A stretch of 64,000 bases of DNA from Typhlomys cinereus (GCA_023101885.1 JALPQD010000089.1:2837087-2901086); one strand, 5' to 3'. Shown: positions 1 to 12,182, numbered from the stretch's first letter. Numbers and translations: made by a program. The notes: generated from the letters alone by a model not told the origin.

Positions 1-2010
1 AAGCAGCTAAAAGATTGCATTGAAATATAGACTATTTGGGTGTTTAAAAAAAAAGTTACTGAAAATTGCATGTGTAGAATTCCATTAACATTTGACATTA
101 TGTAGTATAACACTTAAGTTCACAAAGTCCCATTTTGTTTTCTGGTGACTGTTGTTTTTCCCAGCATATTTATAAACCAGATTTTAGGATATCCATGATA
201 TGTTAAGAGAGATTCTCTTTGATATTCCATCATGATTGACTCCCAGTAGAAACACATTTGTGATCCACAGAGCTAAGGAGCTTTTACCAATTAAAGAAGG
301 GAGAGTGGTTTGTTCATAAGGTCATAAAATTCAGTCTTGTCTAGAAGTTACCCAAACAGCACAGGTATATCATAAAGGATAATGTGTTGCCCTTACCAGA
401 TAAAGGAGTCAATCATCACATTATCATTTGCAGTGTATTTGGAAGGACCAAAGTTCCTTATCAATAGAATATATTTGCTTTCTGTCCATTACCTCTTTGA
501 AGAATGCTTGCAGGGATTCTAGGAAAGTCGCTTGTATTTCACAAACCTTGTGTGTTAGCACCTCTTTCCGTTCCAAGTCTGGAGACCTAAAGCAGCTGGA
601 AAGGTCTGTGCTTTAGTTGACTTTGTTTGGTCAAGGACACACAGTATTCTAGGGTAAATGTTCATATATACCTAAGAAAAGGAGGAAGAGAGAAAGACCG
701 AGAGAGAGGGAAGATAAAAAGAAGAGAGACAGAGAGAAAGCTTGGAACAAGATCAGAGATCCTCTGGACTAAGCCCCACAACAAGAATTATAACTTTTGT
801 CATCCCGTAGTCTAGCCTGTCCAGTTAACCATACAGACTGTCTTGGCTTCTTGTGCCCCTACCCATGCCTGGAGTCCTTCAGATTTCTATTTAAACATAG
901 AATCCAAAGCATCTGTTACCTGTAGTGACAGCCACCATTCAAGAGCCCTGTCCCTCTTTTAGCAGATGCTTTAGTTCTACATTTTCCTCATTCCACATTC
1001 CAAAATAAAGGTCAAATTCTATGATTTTTTTTTATAGAAAAGGAAATTTAGATTCATAAAAATACAAAAAATTCTCCAAGTCACCTCCTGGTTAAGCAGA
1101 CAGTATGTGGAGCTATATATGTCTGGATCTTGTCCCTTTCACTATGCCCCATATTTTTCCTTTTTTAAAAAAAAAATTTACTGTTTTGTACATGAATACC
1201 ACACCCCATTTTAAAAATAAGTTTTAAAACCAACACTGGCTTTTAGGCATTAGTATGAACTATCTGCTTAGGAGAAATAAGTGAGAAAAACAATTGAGGC
1301 GAAGGAGGGATTTGCCAACATATCCTTGTGTTGACTTAGGAGACAACACTCAATTTGCAAAGCTGGTACATTCCCAGCAAGATCAGGCAAGAGCCACTCA
1401 GAGGTAGCTTAAAGTCCTGGCCCAGGAAGTAGCCAATTATCCTTCGACCAGAGAAATGCAGAGCACTTCAATGCAGCACTGCTGCGGTCTCTGAACTTCT
1501 AACTTGAAAAGCTGACTCGTCAGACACACCACATTGCAGCACCTTCCTTCTTATCCATGACTGTGGATGGGACTCCTGGCCCTGCTTGGAGCTGGCTTGC
1601 CTGCCCCCTGCAGCCCAGCCGTACTGGCATTTGCCCTTCTTTAAGAGGCTGGGCTATCTCAGTATCTGTTCCCTTGCTGTGTTTTTCTCCTAACGACTTC
1701 CTATGTACACATTCTGAGTCCTGTGAGGAACGTGAGCTCCTCCAAAAAGCACCGCGCTGACCTCGTAGCAGAATCCCACCGTTCTTTCTTCATACCCCTG
1801 AGCACTCGCCCTGACTTCTCTCATGACATCCCCAGCGCCATAGTGCCTTCTCTGGTTCCTCTCCCTCCCCTGAGAAGATTCCTATGCACAAACACTACTC
1901 CTCTTCCTGGGTTTTCTTGTCTAACTCCAAGATGGACCTACCTTAACAATCCTTAAGCGACAGTTCACCAGGTGGGCAGAGGGATGGATGAAAGACTTAA
2001 AAAGATGGGT
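1..2010. other. Unassigned non-coding DNA
   Basis: I see no convincing exon, RNA gene or recognisable repeat here. Open frames stay at or below about 77 codons and lack protein-like composition. A purine-rich AG stretch lies around 675-745 and short A or T runs occur at 1026-1036 and 1165-1178. The segment is probably intergenic or intronic. Confidence 0.6.
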
Positions 2011-2014
2011 GACA

Positions 2015-2225
2015 TTTGCTAAATGTCTACTGTAGTCCAGGTATGACTGTTAAGTGGCTTAAATCTGTTAATCTCTTGATTTCTGTAGCGTCTACACAGG
2101 GGTTACATTTACCCAAAATTTTACCAAGGAGAAAAGTGAACTTCAACAAGATTAAGTAGCCTTGTTACAGCCCTAAGTTATTTAAATAATGATTGACAGA
2201 ATTCGTGCCCAGATCTGTCTACTTT
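2015..2225 (-). mobile_element. MIR-like SINE, old copy
   Basis: Read on the + strand this carries the antisense MIR order: a shortened version of the 'ttttac...gaggaaactgag...ttaag...acagc' core, then a segment ending in 'gtgcccagatctgtct', like the 'gaacccaggtctgtct' end of antisense MIR. Divergence is high, as expected for an ancient element. Confidence 0.45.
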
Positions 2226-2235
2226 CTGGGCTAAC

Positions 2236-3060
2236 AATGTGGCAGCTGAGTTAGAAGTGCCTCCTGCTTGCTGTCTTAATAGAACCCTCTTACCTTCCAC
2301 TGTATATCATTCCCTCCACCCCCAAATCATGCTTTTCTGTTTCAAATAGATGTGTACTTTAATCCCAAAAGAACTAAGAATTTGGAGTGTTGATCAGCTA
2401 CTTAGCATAACTATAAGTAAAACAGAAATATTAAAGCAGTTGTTTAGATTATAATATCCAAATACTCATGGATCATTATGATCTCCTACCTTTTGTATCT
2501 GATTATTAAAGTTTTCTAGTGGAGATGGAGAGATTATTCATTTTGTGAGACACAAAGAATTTTTAGTTTTTTTTTTAGATTTATCATTGAGTCCATTATG
2601 ACATTTCTAATTACTCCACAAAATATATGCTTGAAAGATACTGAAATGCTCTTACCCTTGTAAGAGTATTCTTAAAGGGCATTCCATTGGCACTAGTTAA
2701 CTCTTCTGATTTTATTCTGAGGCATGCTCATGGTTAAGCCTGGTCCTTTTTAGAGTTATAATTCTATCCGCTGTGTTCAGGTTACCAGGAAAGAGGTTGC
2801 ATGAGCCCCCAAGTCTCTGAGAATTTTTGGTTCTATGACCTTAGTCTTCACATGTCCCCACTTCTTACGTCTCAGTGTGAGCCCCAGAAGCCAGCCTCCT
2901 GCATCTCCTCTGCAGCTCTCTGGCCCATCTGCCAAGAAAGAACTCTTCCCATTCTTTTTCAGAGGTGGCAATCCCCGTGAATATGTAATTGAGAGTGTAC
3001 TATGCATCCAGCCACATGCTGAGCTATTCAAATACATTATTCATTTATTTCTCAACCTCT
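2236..3060. other. Unassigned non-coding DNA
   Basis: AT-rich sequence with no recognised element. Two overlapping antiparallel open frames of about 80-86 codons at 2777-3077 have no recognisable motifs and are most simply chance. Confidence 0.5.
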
Positions 3061-3061
3061 T

Positions 3062-3150
3062 GGCACTGGAGATGTAGCTCACTAGTAGAGCATTTGCCTA
3101 ACATATGTGAGACCCTTTGTTCAATTCCAAGCGCAGCAAATGAAAACAGA
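3062..3150 (+). mobile_element. ID/B4-type SINE fragment
   Basis: The segment has the tRNA-like promoter order of rodent ID elements: 'gatgtagctcactagtagag' (A-box region), then 'catttgcctaacatatgtgag', then 'gttcaattccaagc' (B-box region). It ends in an A-rich stretch. It is diverged and probably the left half of a B4 or a lone ID copy. Confidence 0.6.
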
Positions 3151-3338
3151 ACAATCTCATGAGATGTGCAATAATTGCTAATAATTCAATGCTTTGAAGA
3201 GATCCAGTATTTTTATATCTATTGAAAAAATCTTGTTCTTCTCTTACCTTCATCCATTTCACATACCTATTATGTTTAGGTTTTTGAGAGCCTGCTTTTG
3301 GGATTTCCTTTGCAAAGGCAGTAGATTCTATAGAGATA

Positions 3339-3341
<3 letters not shown>

Positions 3342-3380
<39 letters not shown>
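3342..3380. repeat. (TG)n microsatellite
   Basis: About 19 uninterrupted TG units. It generates artefactual Cys-Val (+) and Thr-His (-) frames. No SINE could be recognised directly beside it, unlike most TG/CA tracts in this window. Confidence 0.97.
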
Positions 3381-3381
<1 letters not shown>

Positions 3382-3587
3382 TACATATGAGTGTGGCAGA
3401 CAAGTAGACAGTTTCTAGACAGTAGCTTCTAGCTCTGAAATCAACGAAGTGTCCTGTGTTCATTACTCTGTATGTTTGTCTCAAGGAGATGTCTTAGAGA
3501 TCTCTTATGGCACCATGTAGCCTCTACACCCTTTCTTAGAAATGCACAGTAGCCCATATAAGTTGCACCACAGTTTTGTTTCCTTTT

Positions 3588-3678
3588 CTTTTTTTCTTCT
3601 TGATTGGGCTAGGGATCAAACCAAGGCCTTTGTACATGCTAGGCAAGCCCTCGCCTCTGAGCAACACCTCCAGCCCAG
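3588..3678 (-). mobile_element. ID/B4-type SINE fragment
   Basis: On the + strand it reads as antisense ID: 'agggatcaaaccaaggcctt', 'acatgctaggcaagccct', then 'gagcaacacctccagccc'. These correspond to the B-box, the spacer and the 5' end of an ID element. A T-rich tract precedes it on the left. Confidence 0.65.
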
Positions 3679-4334
3679 AGCCATCCTTTGCTCAGCACTG
3701 TTTCAACAATGAAACCTCATTCAGAGGTTAAATAGCCATTTTTTAAATCAAGAGAAAGAGATCAAATTCCTTTATGTCCCTTTGCTCGACCTTGAGGGTC
3801 AAAGAAACCTAAAAGTAATCTGACAGAGACATGAAGATCAGGTTGTGACTATACATAGAGACATATATATAAAGAGAAAGAGAATTCATTGGCCCTCTGC
3901 CACTCCCTTTCAGTACTCTCTGAGTCTGTACTCTTAGACTTACGGGGCCTGCTTGGATCAGAGCCATGTGATATGCCTTTTTTCCCTCTCTCTATCTGGA
4001 CCATCAGGAGCAGTTATTTGTGAGGACCTTAGGAGGAGTCGCAGCTTGGCTCCAAAGTTTCTGACATTGTGTACATTTGAGACTACTTTCCTCATTCCTT
4101 CTAACCCTCTCCCAGAAGTCTGCTCCCTCCTTAGTCAAAGGCCTGTGTCTTCGGAATGCAGTGAGAGCTACATTTAGCAGCTTTCTGCCTGTCGGGTCAC
4201 ATGATTCCACCTGGTTGATTTTGAACGCTTCACTTTAGACTCTGACTTTACAGTCACACTTCCAAGAGGTAAGGGAATGTGTGGTAAGGCGGAAATGATT
4301 TAGAAAAGGCTCAGTATCATATATATATATAAAA

Positions 4335-4440
4335 GAATTATTTTCTGTTGTGGAAAGCTCTAAACACTGAGCTTTCCATAGCTTAAAGAACCAACTCCAT
4401 CAGCCAAATGCCCCTTAAAGCAAACTGGGTGCCATGTGCT
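4335..4440 (+). repeat. Direct duplication, copy 1 (106 bp)
   Basis: This block recurs at 4934-5039 with the same length. By hand alignment I count 10 mismatches and no gaps, about 91% identity. I do not recognise the family. It may be a local segmental duplication or two copies of an unnamed repeat. Offset between copies is 599 bp. Confidence 0.9.
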
Positions 4441-4933
4441 GTCCTTAACCCAACACCCCAGAAGGTATGTACTTTACTATGGCTTTTTCTCTCCAGAGTG
4501 GTCACTGTGGTGACCATCTCCACTGGTTTCTAATAGAACTTAAAATGCAAGGGCTAAACCTATCCGTAGTCTTACTGGATGTTTCTTACTGGCCGAAAAT
4601 TTCCAATCACGTGCCATAATTCTTTCCAGCAGAAAATTCCTTCTAGTGACCTCACTACTCTAGGCTCCTTTGTTCGTGAAATCTATCCCAATTCAGTACA
4701 CATTCCTAGGACATCCCTTCTGCCTTGTGAGCACACTCCATCTGTTTCACAGCTTTCCAGGGTCAGATCTCATCTGCTGAGTCAGCAGATCTTCTCAGCC
4801 AGGTTACTGGTTACAATTGCTTCCTTTAGTGCCCAAGACAGTTCACTCTGTCCCAGCAATGCCAGTCCCAAGTGTGGTCTGTTTCAGAGCTGGTGTTTAT
4901 AGTCAGAACGGCTTGCTTCACTTAAGCTATGGG

Positions 4934-5039
4934 GAATTATTATCTGTTATGAAAAGCTCTAAACTCTGAGCTTGCCATAGCTTATAGAACCAAGTCCATC
5001 AGCCAAATGCCCCTTAAACCAAACTGGATGCCATCTGCT
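4934..5039 (+). repeat. Direct duplication, copy 2 (106 bp)
   Basis: Second copy of the block at 4335-4440, gap-free and about 91% identical by hand count. The flanks of the two copies do not obviously match, so the duplicated unit is close to these borders. The sequence between the copies (4441-4933) shows no recognised element. Confidence 0.9.
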
Positions 5040-5689
5040 TCCTATGACTTGGGAATATGGGTCTGCTGTTTAGCAACCTTGTAGGAATTTGTATTGCAAT
5101 AAGGTTGTGGTTTGATTAATTACTGATGACTTCTTACATTAAAGTAATTTGTCCTCCAGGTATTCTGCAGCCAATTAAATATGAAGTGCTTGGGTTTTTT
5201 GTTTTCGTTTTCTATTCATTTAAGTCTATTCTTAAGTCAGGTTCTTTTTCTCTAATAAATTTAATATTGTTCATGTCAGTTAAATATTTGCTGAGCACCA
5301 GTCATATGCTACCTATTTTTCAAGGCACTTTGGGGTGGAAAGATTAGACTCTAAGCTTCTCCACTTTCTTCACATTGCAATCCAAAATGTTATCACCAAT
5401 CACTGATTGCTTTGAGTGCAAAGAATATGTCTTGTTCTGTGGAATGCCCAGTATGAGTCTTACTCATAGAAGAATCTTTGTTTAAGGTAAATGACCTGTT
5501 TCATCTCTGTCAAGAGGACTCTTAGTAGATGCAGATGACAGAAAGGACATTCCATTGTGACAGAAGCAAAAGATAGATTTTTTTTAACATGGTTAGTTTC
5601 TAGATTCCCACAATACTTTGCAACTCTCTAATAGTAACAGCGATTTTCTTCCATTGATCACTAGGAAGTCATTCCATCAGGGACTGTTG

Positions 5690-6031
5690 AAATTCTTCTT
5701 TCTGCTGCTGTGAGATAATACTCAAATACAGTCTAAAGGGGAGAAAAGGAGATTTATTTGGCTCTGCTTCCAAAGGGGAGTTAGAGTCCATTATGGCCGG
5801 AAAGGCAAGGCAGGCAACAGAAGCCATCATAGAGATAGAGAGCGGTCAGTAAATTCAAGAGCAGAGTGCTAACGGAAGCAGGACTAGGCTACCCAAACTC
5901 AAGAACCACCCTCCATGATGCACGTCTACCTCCAGTAAGACTCCACCCCCTAAAGGTGTCCTGACCTTAGCATCGGCTAAGGATTCAAGCATATGAGCCT
6001 ACTGGGAACTGCGCACATTTAAATCATGACA
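5690..6031 (-). mobile_element. MaLR-type LTR (MT/ORR1-like), antisense
   Basis: The + strand begins with a 'tgctgctgtgagataatactc'-like end, continues with 'ggagatttatttggctctg', 'ttatggccggaaaggcaagg' and a pyrimidine-rich middle, and ends in 'taaatcatgaca', the reverse of the TGTCATG start of rodent MaLR LTRs. The ~340 bp size fits a solo LTR. No internal region is visible on either side. Confidence 0.65.
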
Positions 6032-6639
6032 GGGACCACATCCTATTCCTGTTTCCTTACCCTGGCGGACACAATAGTGCATACGTACGTCTTCTCTCAG
6101 TGTTGGCCAAGATGACCTCATCACTGCCTGTCTTACTTTCTTCCCAAGGGCAGACAGCTTGTGTCTGTCATTTCTGTTTAATCATAGCTATGTCCCATCA
6201 CAAGGCCTATGCTCAGCAACTGCTCATGGACTTCAAGCTTTCTATCCTCAGATGGGATATTTATCCTACCATTTTTTTTTTAATCATAACAATATCCCAA
6301 AGATGGTGGATCCAAGGAATGAGGACCTTCACGGGCTGACCTGATGAATGAAATATAATGTACAAATACATATGTGATACACCTTCTCCTATGCCACACA
6401 GCATGCTTCCCTTTCACCTGAAAAGTTGGAAAACAAAATCCAAGAAAGGATCTGCGAAGGTCACACTGGGATATTTTCCCAAAGCTGGGAGGAGAATCGG
6501 GTTTTCATGCCCCACCCACACCCCCAGCCTGTGGGGGTAACTTTTCAGCTTGTTGGTACAGTGGAGGGAGGCACATCTGTACTTCCTCATCGCAGCCCCT
6601 CCACCTCACCGCTACCTAAGACTGGGCCCTGTCCCTCCC

Positions 6640-6905
6640 ACCTGGCCTGCCACATCCGCCCTCTCACTGTTCTCTCTAACACCTCCGGTCCTTCCTCCAC
6701 ATGGTTGCCAAGGTGATTGTCTCACGTGCAAATCAGATCATGCACACTCTGTTGCTGAACAGCTTTCAGAAGTTCCCATGGCTGCAGGATAGTCCCATGA
6801 CCCAGGCTGCAGCGCATATGCTCCTCTCTCCCTGCAAGGACTTGTCTCTCCGTTCTTTTGCTCGGAATCTATTTCCCATCGGGTTCAGGCAACTGTTGTG
6901 ACCAG
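6640..6905 (+). mobile_element. L2 (LINE2) 3'-region fragment
   Basis: The order of short words follows L2: 'ccaaggtgattgtctca', 'gcaaatcagatcatg', 'gaacagctttcagaagttcccatggct', 'caggatagtccc', then 'ctctctccctgcaag'. These match the conserved L2 'aatctgatcatgtcac...cagtggcttcccattgc...aggataaa' core. Several short overlapping frames of 66-96 codons here are therefore not genes. Confidence 0.6.
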
Positions 6906-7185
6906 AGACTTCAAGGTGTTTTATGTCACTGTGAACCCAGATCTGTTTTTCTTGCTGTCTCCATACCAACCACTCCTCATCATTTTCTCCTTCCTTAACA
7001 ACTTCTTGGGCCTTCTAGATGGAGACGGAGGGAGGGAGGGAGGGCTCCTCCACTGGCCACAATCCCTACCCTCTTTTTCTTTCTCCCTATGCACCTTCTA
7101 TCCCTAATTTGAGTATCTCATTGAGTATCTCAGGCAGTTAATTGTAACTTAGTATCTGTAGCTTTTGTTTTGCATGGTTTGTGAA

Positions 7186-7277
7186 TCTCTCTCTGTCTCT
7201 CTCTGTCTCTCTCTCTCTGTCTCTCTCTGTCTCTGTCTCTCTCTGTCTCTCTGTCTCTCTGTCTCTCTGTCTCTCTG

Positions 7278-7315
<38 letters not shown>
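7186..7315. repeat. (TC)n / (TCTCTG)n microsatellite
   Basis: 130 bp of CT dinucleotides interspersed with regularly spaced TG steps, giving a 6-8 bp higher-order unit, and ending in a pure (CT)n run. It encodes only Ser-Leu or Arg-Glu low-complexity frames. Confidence 0.97.
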
Positions 7316-7318
<3 letters not shown>

Positions 7319-7638
7319 CTTCTTAAAAGCAGGGGCTGGACCTTATTTGTGTTTGGATTCCCAGAACCTATCACTGGATCTGACCTATAGGCAATTCATT
7401 ACTGTGCTGCTGACCCTTTGGATTAAATATAACTTCCATGATCCTTCAGAGTGTATTGGCACAACTTACAGTTTCTTTTACATTAAGTTTCACATGGACA
7501 ATAGTTGGATTGTGTGTGACTTAAAGGAGGGGAACATATTTTTGAGAAAGTCAACTGGAAAGGTCTCACTCTGACAGTCAACAGACACTCACATCAACTG
7601 CAGGGTAGGCATTTGGTTTTGTCCGTGTTGTGGAGTCA

Positions 7639-7800
7639 TTGCCACCTATTGATGAGATGCTGCTTTGTTTAGCCCCGCCCCCATGCCTCACTTTCCATCT
7701 GTGGGACTCATTATGTTAATACTCACACATATCAGTACTTAAGCGAGTTCTGTAAAAGGTCTTCATTGCAAGTACTCAGGAGGCATGAGCAATTTTACCC
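7639..7800 (+). repeat. 162-bp direct duplication, copy 1
   Basis: Recurs at 8610-8771 with identical length and, by hand comparison, only two mismatches (about 98.8% identity). The interior has a faint MIR-like word order ('cctcactttccatctgtggga', 'gttaatactc'), so an old element may have been duplicated recently. Spacing between starts is 971 bp. Confidence 0.95.
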
Positions 7801-8609
7801 AATTACGCAGCTGAAGGCCTTTGTCTCTGCCTCCTACTGCTTTCTTTCGAAGTCCCAGTGTACTGTGGGAAGCCAATATGGCTGCCTAGTCAGTGAAGGA
7901 CTGAGGCCACGCTTGGACCTGCCATTATGAAGTCAGTAGCTTTCAGATGCTTTTCCAGCCCAATTGTTAAACTCATTTCTGCCAGGTTTTCCCACTTGCT
8001 GAATTGCTCATTGTCTATTTGTGAATGATGCAAGTCCCCTGGGCTTCAGAGCTAGCTTCAAAAATGCCCCTGTCTCCATCTGTTTTCAGTGGAGCACTCT
8101 GAGAAGAGCTAGCAAAGCGATGGGACCAGGAAGTGGAAGGGAAGGAGGAACTGTCTGGCTAGAGGAAGAACAGAGAGATTCGGATGCCTTTTTTGCTTCC
8201 TTTGAGTTGTTGCTCTGGAGAAGGGAAGCTATTTACAGCAGGAATACTCACATTGTATCTGGACGTTCAAATTTCTGCCTTCAGTCACCTGATATTCACA
8301 GTCTGTGAGTTCAAGGGGACAAATGACTTAAGAATTGTGTTCAGTCTCTGGTATCCAGGTTTGTGGTAGGTTTTTTTGGTTGTTGATCTTAATCTGTTTT
8401 ATTATTTTTTTTAGTCACTTAATATTGCTGCGTGCAAATAGTATTGCAGGACATTCTACCTCCACTGGGCTAGGCAGGCGTCTGTGGGCATCCTGTGCGT
8501 GTGCATCTGCTGAATTCCCCAGAGATCTGTTGACTCTCCTAATGCATTGCATGGGCTTGGAATCATAGCAGGCTATAGCAGTTAGAGGTTAGAGACTCAG
8601 CTCTGCTTG

Positions 8610-8771
8610 TTGCCACCTATTGAAGAGATGCTGCTTTGTTTAGCCCCGCCCCCATGCCTCACTTTCCATCTGTGGGACTCATTATGTTAATACTCACACA
8701 TGTCAGTACTTAAGCGAGTTCTGTAAAAGGTCTTCATTGCAAGTACTCAGGAGGCATGAGCAATTTTACCC
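8610..8771 (+). repeat. 162-bp direct duplication, copy 2
   Basis: Second copy of 7639-7800. Sequence diverges abruptly on both sides of the block. There is no TG...CA LTR-like terminus and no primer-binding site next to it, so a segmental duplication is more likely than a small LTR element. Confidence 0.95.
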
Positions 8772-10070
8772 TCGATGCCCTTTAACTCTACGTGGCCAGT
8801 AGGCCTGAGGTGTCCTCCGGTGAGAGGCACAGGAAAATCTGTTTGACACACCTGAGCAAGATGGCCAAGCTCAGACACCTAAGAAGCTCAGCCCATCTCC
8901 ACTCTGTCACCATTTGGTTTTGGCTGTGTCTCCTCTGTTCACCCCCTCCAAAGAATGACTCAGAGCTCTTCTTTCTGATAGCGAATCTTCTGAATGAGAG
9001 ACAATAGCAATTCAATGCTTTGGCGTAATTCACCATACTTAATCTGATTGGGTAAAGTCTTTGATTTGCTTTGTTTTCCCCCTGGGCAAAGAAGAAGAGT
9101 TCAGGGCTCAGAGGTCTGGATCAAGCAGAGCAGAACAGAAGTTGGGAACAATCAACACAGGTCCCCTGGGCTGTCACGGCTCACTGCTGTCTCTTGTACT
9201 TGAATGACTTGTTGCCTGCCATTCATTTGGCCCTTCCTGAAGGAGGTATAGAGCAAAGTAAGGACTCAGCTTCAAGTTGGGACATGTCATTCCAAGCTTT
9301 GGACTCTCTCAAAAACAGCCAATTGCTGTCTGTCACTACTAAAATCATGGTCAAAGGAGCCAGATGACCTTGAAGGTATCCACTTAGAACACCCAACCCA
9401 GCATGGTGAGTCAATCCACAGTTTGTTTTAAGCATATGACAAGGGTGGATGTTTCTTCTTAAGTCACAAAGGCTTAAGCTAACAATAATGTTTTGTTTGC
9501 AATAATTATAGCTGTTGTTACTGTCAAGCCTCAAGATGGAGTGATGGTTTGGACAACTCAAAAACTTTTTTTCTTATAAAGTCTAAAACTGACACCTGGC
9601 CCTCTTCCCTAATTGGTAGTTCTCTGGAGAATGATTCAGAACCTTTTGCTTTTTTTTTTAAACCCCGTGTTTCCTCCATCTTTAACATTTGACTTCCAAG
9701 AGCAAAAGATTCGTTTGCATTAGCCTGTAGAAGGGAAAGAGAACTTCAAGGAATGTTTTCATGGGACCGATCTGTTCTGTTATGTTGGCCAGAACTCACA
9801 TTTCCTCAGCCAAAACTCAGATACATGACCACACCTAACTTCCAGGGTGGAGTTTAGTTTTAACTCTGGAAGAAAAGAAAATAAGTTTGGTGAACTGGCT
9901 AGTGTCAACTTAAAATAACAAAGATGCAACCCCCCCCCCACACACACTTTTCAGCTCTTACTTTGTGTAAGGCATTGTGCTACATAAGTTACCTGTGTTA
10001 TTTAAAATTGCATGTCCTATATAATTCATTTATTTAAAGCATATAATTTAACGACCTTTTTTTCTTTTTC
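8772..10070. other. Unassigned non-coding DNA
   Basis: No named repeat or exon recognised. A C-run followed by CA repeats lies at about 9930-9946. Open frames up to 112 codons (9223-9561, minus) lack recognisable domains. Confidence 0.5.
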
Positions 10071-10074
10071 ATGC

Positions 10075-10285
10075 TTGTGCGTGTGTCTGTGTGAATCAGT
10101 GTACGCTTATGGAGGCCCAAGGGCAACTTCAGGAGTCATTCTGGATTGTTCTGTTTGCTTTACTCTGGAGTTTCCAAAGCCTTACCTTCCAGAATTGGAA
10201 GTGTAGGGCCACAGACATCTCTGTCTGGCATTTTTATGTGGGATTCAGACACAGAGGCTTACCCCCTGAGCCATCTATCCAACCT
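10075..10285 (-). mobile_element. B2-like SINE (variant family), antisense
   Basis: The right end reads 'ccctgagccatctatccaacc', the reverse complement of the tRNA-like 5' end of B2. Further left are 'ggcatttttatgtgggattcag', 'ccttaccttccagaattgga' and a 'cagtgtacgcttatggagg' end. It has the same body as copies at 15.4, 18.0 and 27.1 kb. A TG-rich segment marks its 3' side. Confidence 0.75.
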
Positions 10286-10439
10286 TCAATGATTTGTAGT
10301 TTATTTATGTAACCACCATATCTATTAGTAATTAGTAATGCCCCATATCTATTAGTAATTTTCTATTGTTCCCAACTTTTATCCAGAGCCCATTAAACTA
10401 GTTTCTGTCTGTCTTGGCTTCTTTTTCGGGACAGTTAAT

Positions 10440-10590
10440 ATAAAGAGAACACCTGTATTCTTTTATATAATCCTCACAGTCCTACAAGGTAGATATTATT
10501 TATATTTTACAGATAAATTTATAAAAGATCAGATTGCTAATAAACTTAAATCTTCTCCATTGATAAAATTCATAATACTATGCTGTGTCC
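10440..10590 (-). mobile_element. MIR-like fragment
   Basis: Contains 'tcctcacagtcctacaaggtagatattatttatattttacagataa', split across the usual antisense MIR core words (tcctcac..., gtaggtatt..., ttttacagat...). Strongly diverged. Confidence 0.5.
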
Positions 10591-10609
10591 CTTATAAGGT
10601 GTAATCAGA

Positions 10610-10806
10610 CAGGGAAGATGTTTCAGTGGTTGAAGTGCTTGCTGAAAAAACCTGTGTTCAAATCTCCAGATTCCAAGCAAAATGGTGGTGTGCCTATTAT
10701 TTCTCCCTCAGAAGGCTGAGACTGAAAATCCCTAGAGCAAATTTGCTGTCAAATTAGTCCTATCAGTAAGCTCTGGGTTTGATTAGAGACCCTGTCTCAA
10801 AAGAAC
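10610..10806 (+). mobile_element. B3-like SINE, diverged
   Basis: Starts with a decayed tRNA-like head ('gggaagatgtttcagtggtt', 'gtgttcaaatctccag'), continues with 'aaaatggtggtgtgcctatta' and ends with 'agagaccctgtctcaaaa', the order expected for rodent B3. Just downstream lies a short (CAA)n run at about 10876-10892. Confidence 0.6.
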
Positions 10807-11391
10807 AATCAAAGATAGTTTCCAATCCTAGGATGCTCTGATACCATGAGAATTAAAAAACAAAGCAAAGACGACAACAACAACAACAACAAAAAGGCAT
10901 ATTGCTCAAGGTAGGAAGGCATGCAAGGAGGCTTGATTATCAGCTTCTCATCTTCATGGGGCAGAGCAGCTTGTTGGAGGTACCTGGAAGGAACCGGCTG
11001 AGCCAGGTAGGTCTGAAGCTCCTCAGGAACGAAGATAAGCCAGTTGAGTTTCTGTAGGCAAAGAGCCAGTCGTGAGGTTTCTAGCATCCCTACACATGTC
11101 CTTCTCATCTCTTTCGGCTCAGCCAGACACAGCAGACCTTCCTACCAAGTGGGATTCGAAAGACCAGAGAATGAAAGGTATTGTGAATGAGTGAATTGTG
11201 CTGCTATGTCCTTGATTGTGTCCTTAGTCATAATTACATTAAAATCTAGGGATGAGAGCAGAGAAGACAACAAGCAAGTTGTATTGAGAGTGCCTGGCTG
11301 CATCACTCCCAATAGGAGAAAAGGGCTTGAAGCCTGATCATGCCCAAAGGCATTATGTCACCATTAAAAATTTTCCTCTCCATTTGATCTG

Positions 11392-11465
11392 TCGTTTTCC
11401 AGGTCTGTGGACAAGTGACTTAACCTCGGTGATCCTCCGTTTCCAAAAATAACGTGACCAGGACT
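11392..11465 (+). mobile_element. MIR-like fragment
   Basis: Contains 'ggacaagtgacttaacctcgg' followed by 'gatcctccgtttcc', matching the conserved MIR core 'ggcaagtcacttaacctctctgagcctcagtttcc'. Confidence 0.6.
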
Positions 11466-12182
11466 ATGACTTACAACCATGTAGGCTCCAACCTGCATAG
11501 TTCCAAGTAACTCCTTTCACATGCATGAGTCTGTAGCTTTTTTTTAAGGATTCAATATCAAGTATTTTAGATTTTGTAGACTTTATGGTTGCTATTAGAA
11601 CAGTCTACCCTGCCATAATACGAGAGGAGTCGTAGCCTGTACATAAATGAATGAGCATGTATGTGTTTCCATACAACTCTTTATGAGCACAGATATTTAA
11701 AAGTCATATAATTTTTATGTGCAGCAATATATTATTCTTCTGATTTTTTCCAACCAATTAAAAATGTGGGAACTATTCTTGGCTCATGCATGGTTTCAAG
11801 GCAGACAATGAACCACATTTGAGTCAAAGACCATGTTTTGCAGTACATAAACTAAGATATATCTGTTCCCACTGCAGAAATGCAATGTGATATCCTGATT
11901 ATTGTGAAAACCTAACAAGAGGGAACATGTGAAATTATTAGCATAACGCCTGTCCCTTATAAGAGCTCAACTCATGACTAGCATTACTATAATTAGCCTT
12001 TTTTTGTTTTAAAACAAAGATATTATCTCTCTTTTGCTACTGACTTTTGGAAACAGGCAGTTGCATTTTGGTTGCTTGTTATTTTTTCATTTAAAATATC
12101 TTCCCCTTACATTTAAAATATATATTAAAATTTGAAAAATAATCAGAGGATTTGAGTTCAGTCTCCTGAACCACATTAAAAA

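Noticed and set aside
6426..6901. Several overlapping 66-96 codon + strand frames
   Set aside because: The DNA under most of them matches L2, and no frame looks protein-like.
7138..7390. Ser-Leu and Arg-Glu rich frames
   Set aside because: Translation of the CT microsatellite.
7639..8771. Small LTR element with 162-bp terminal repeats
   Set aside because: The repeats lack TG...CA ends, a primer-binding site and a polypurine tract, and no target-site duplication was seen.
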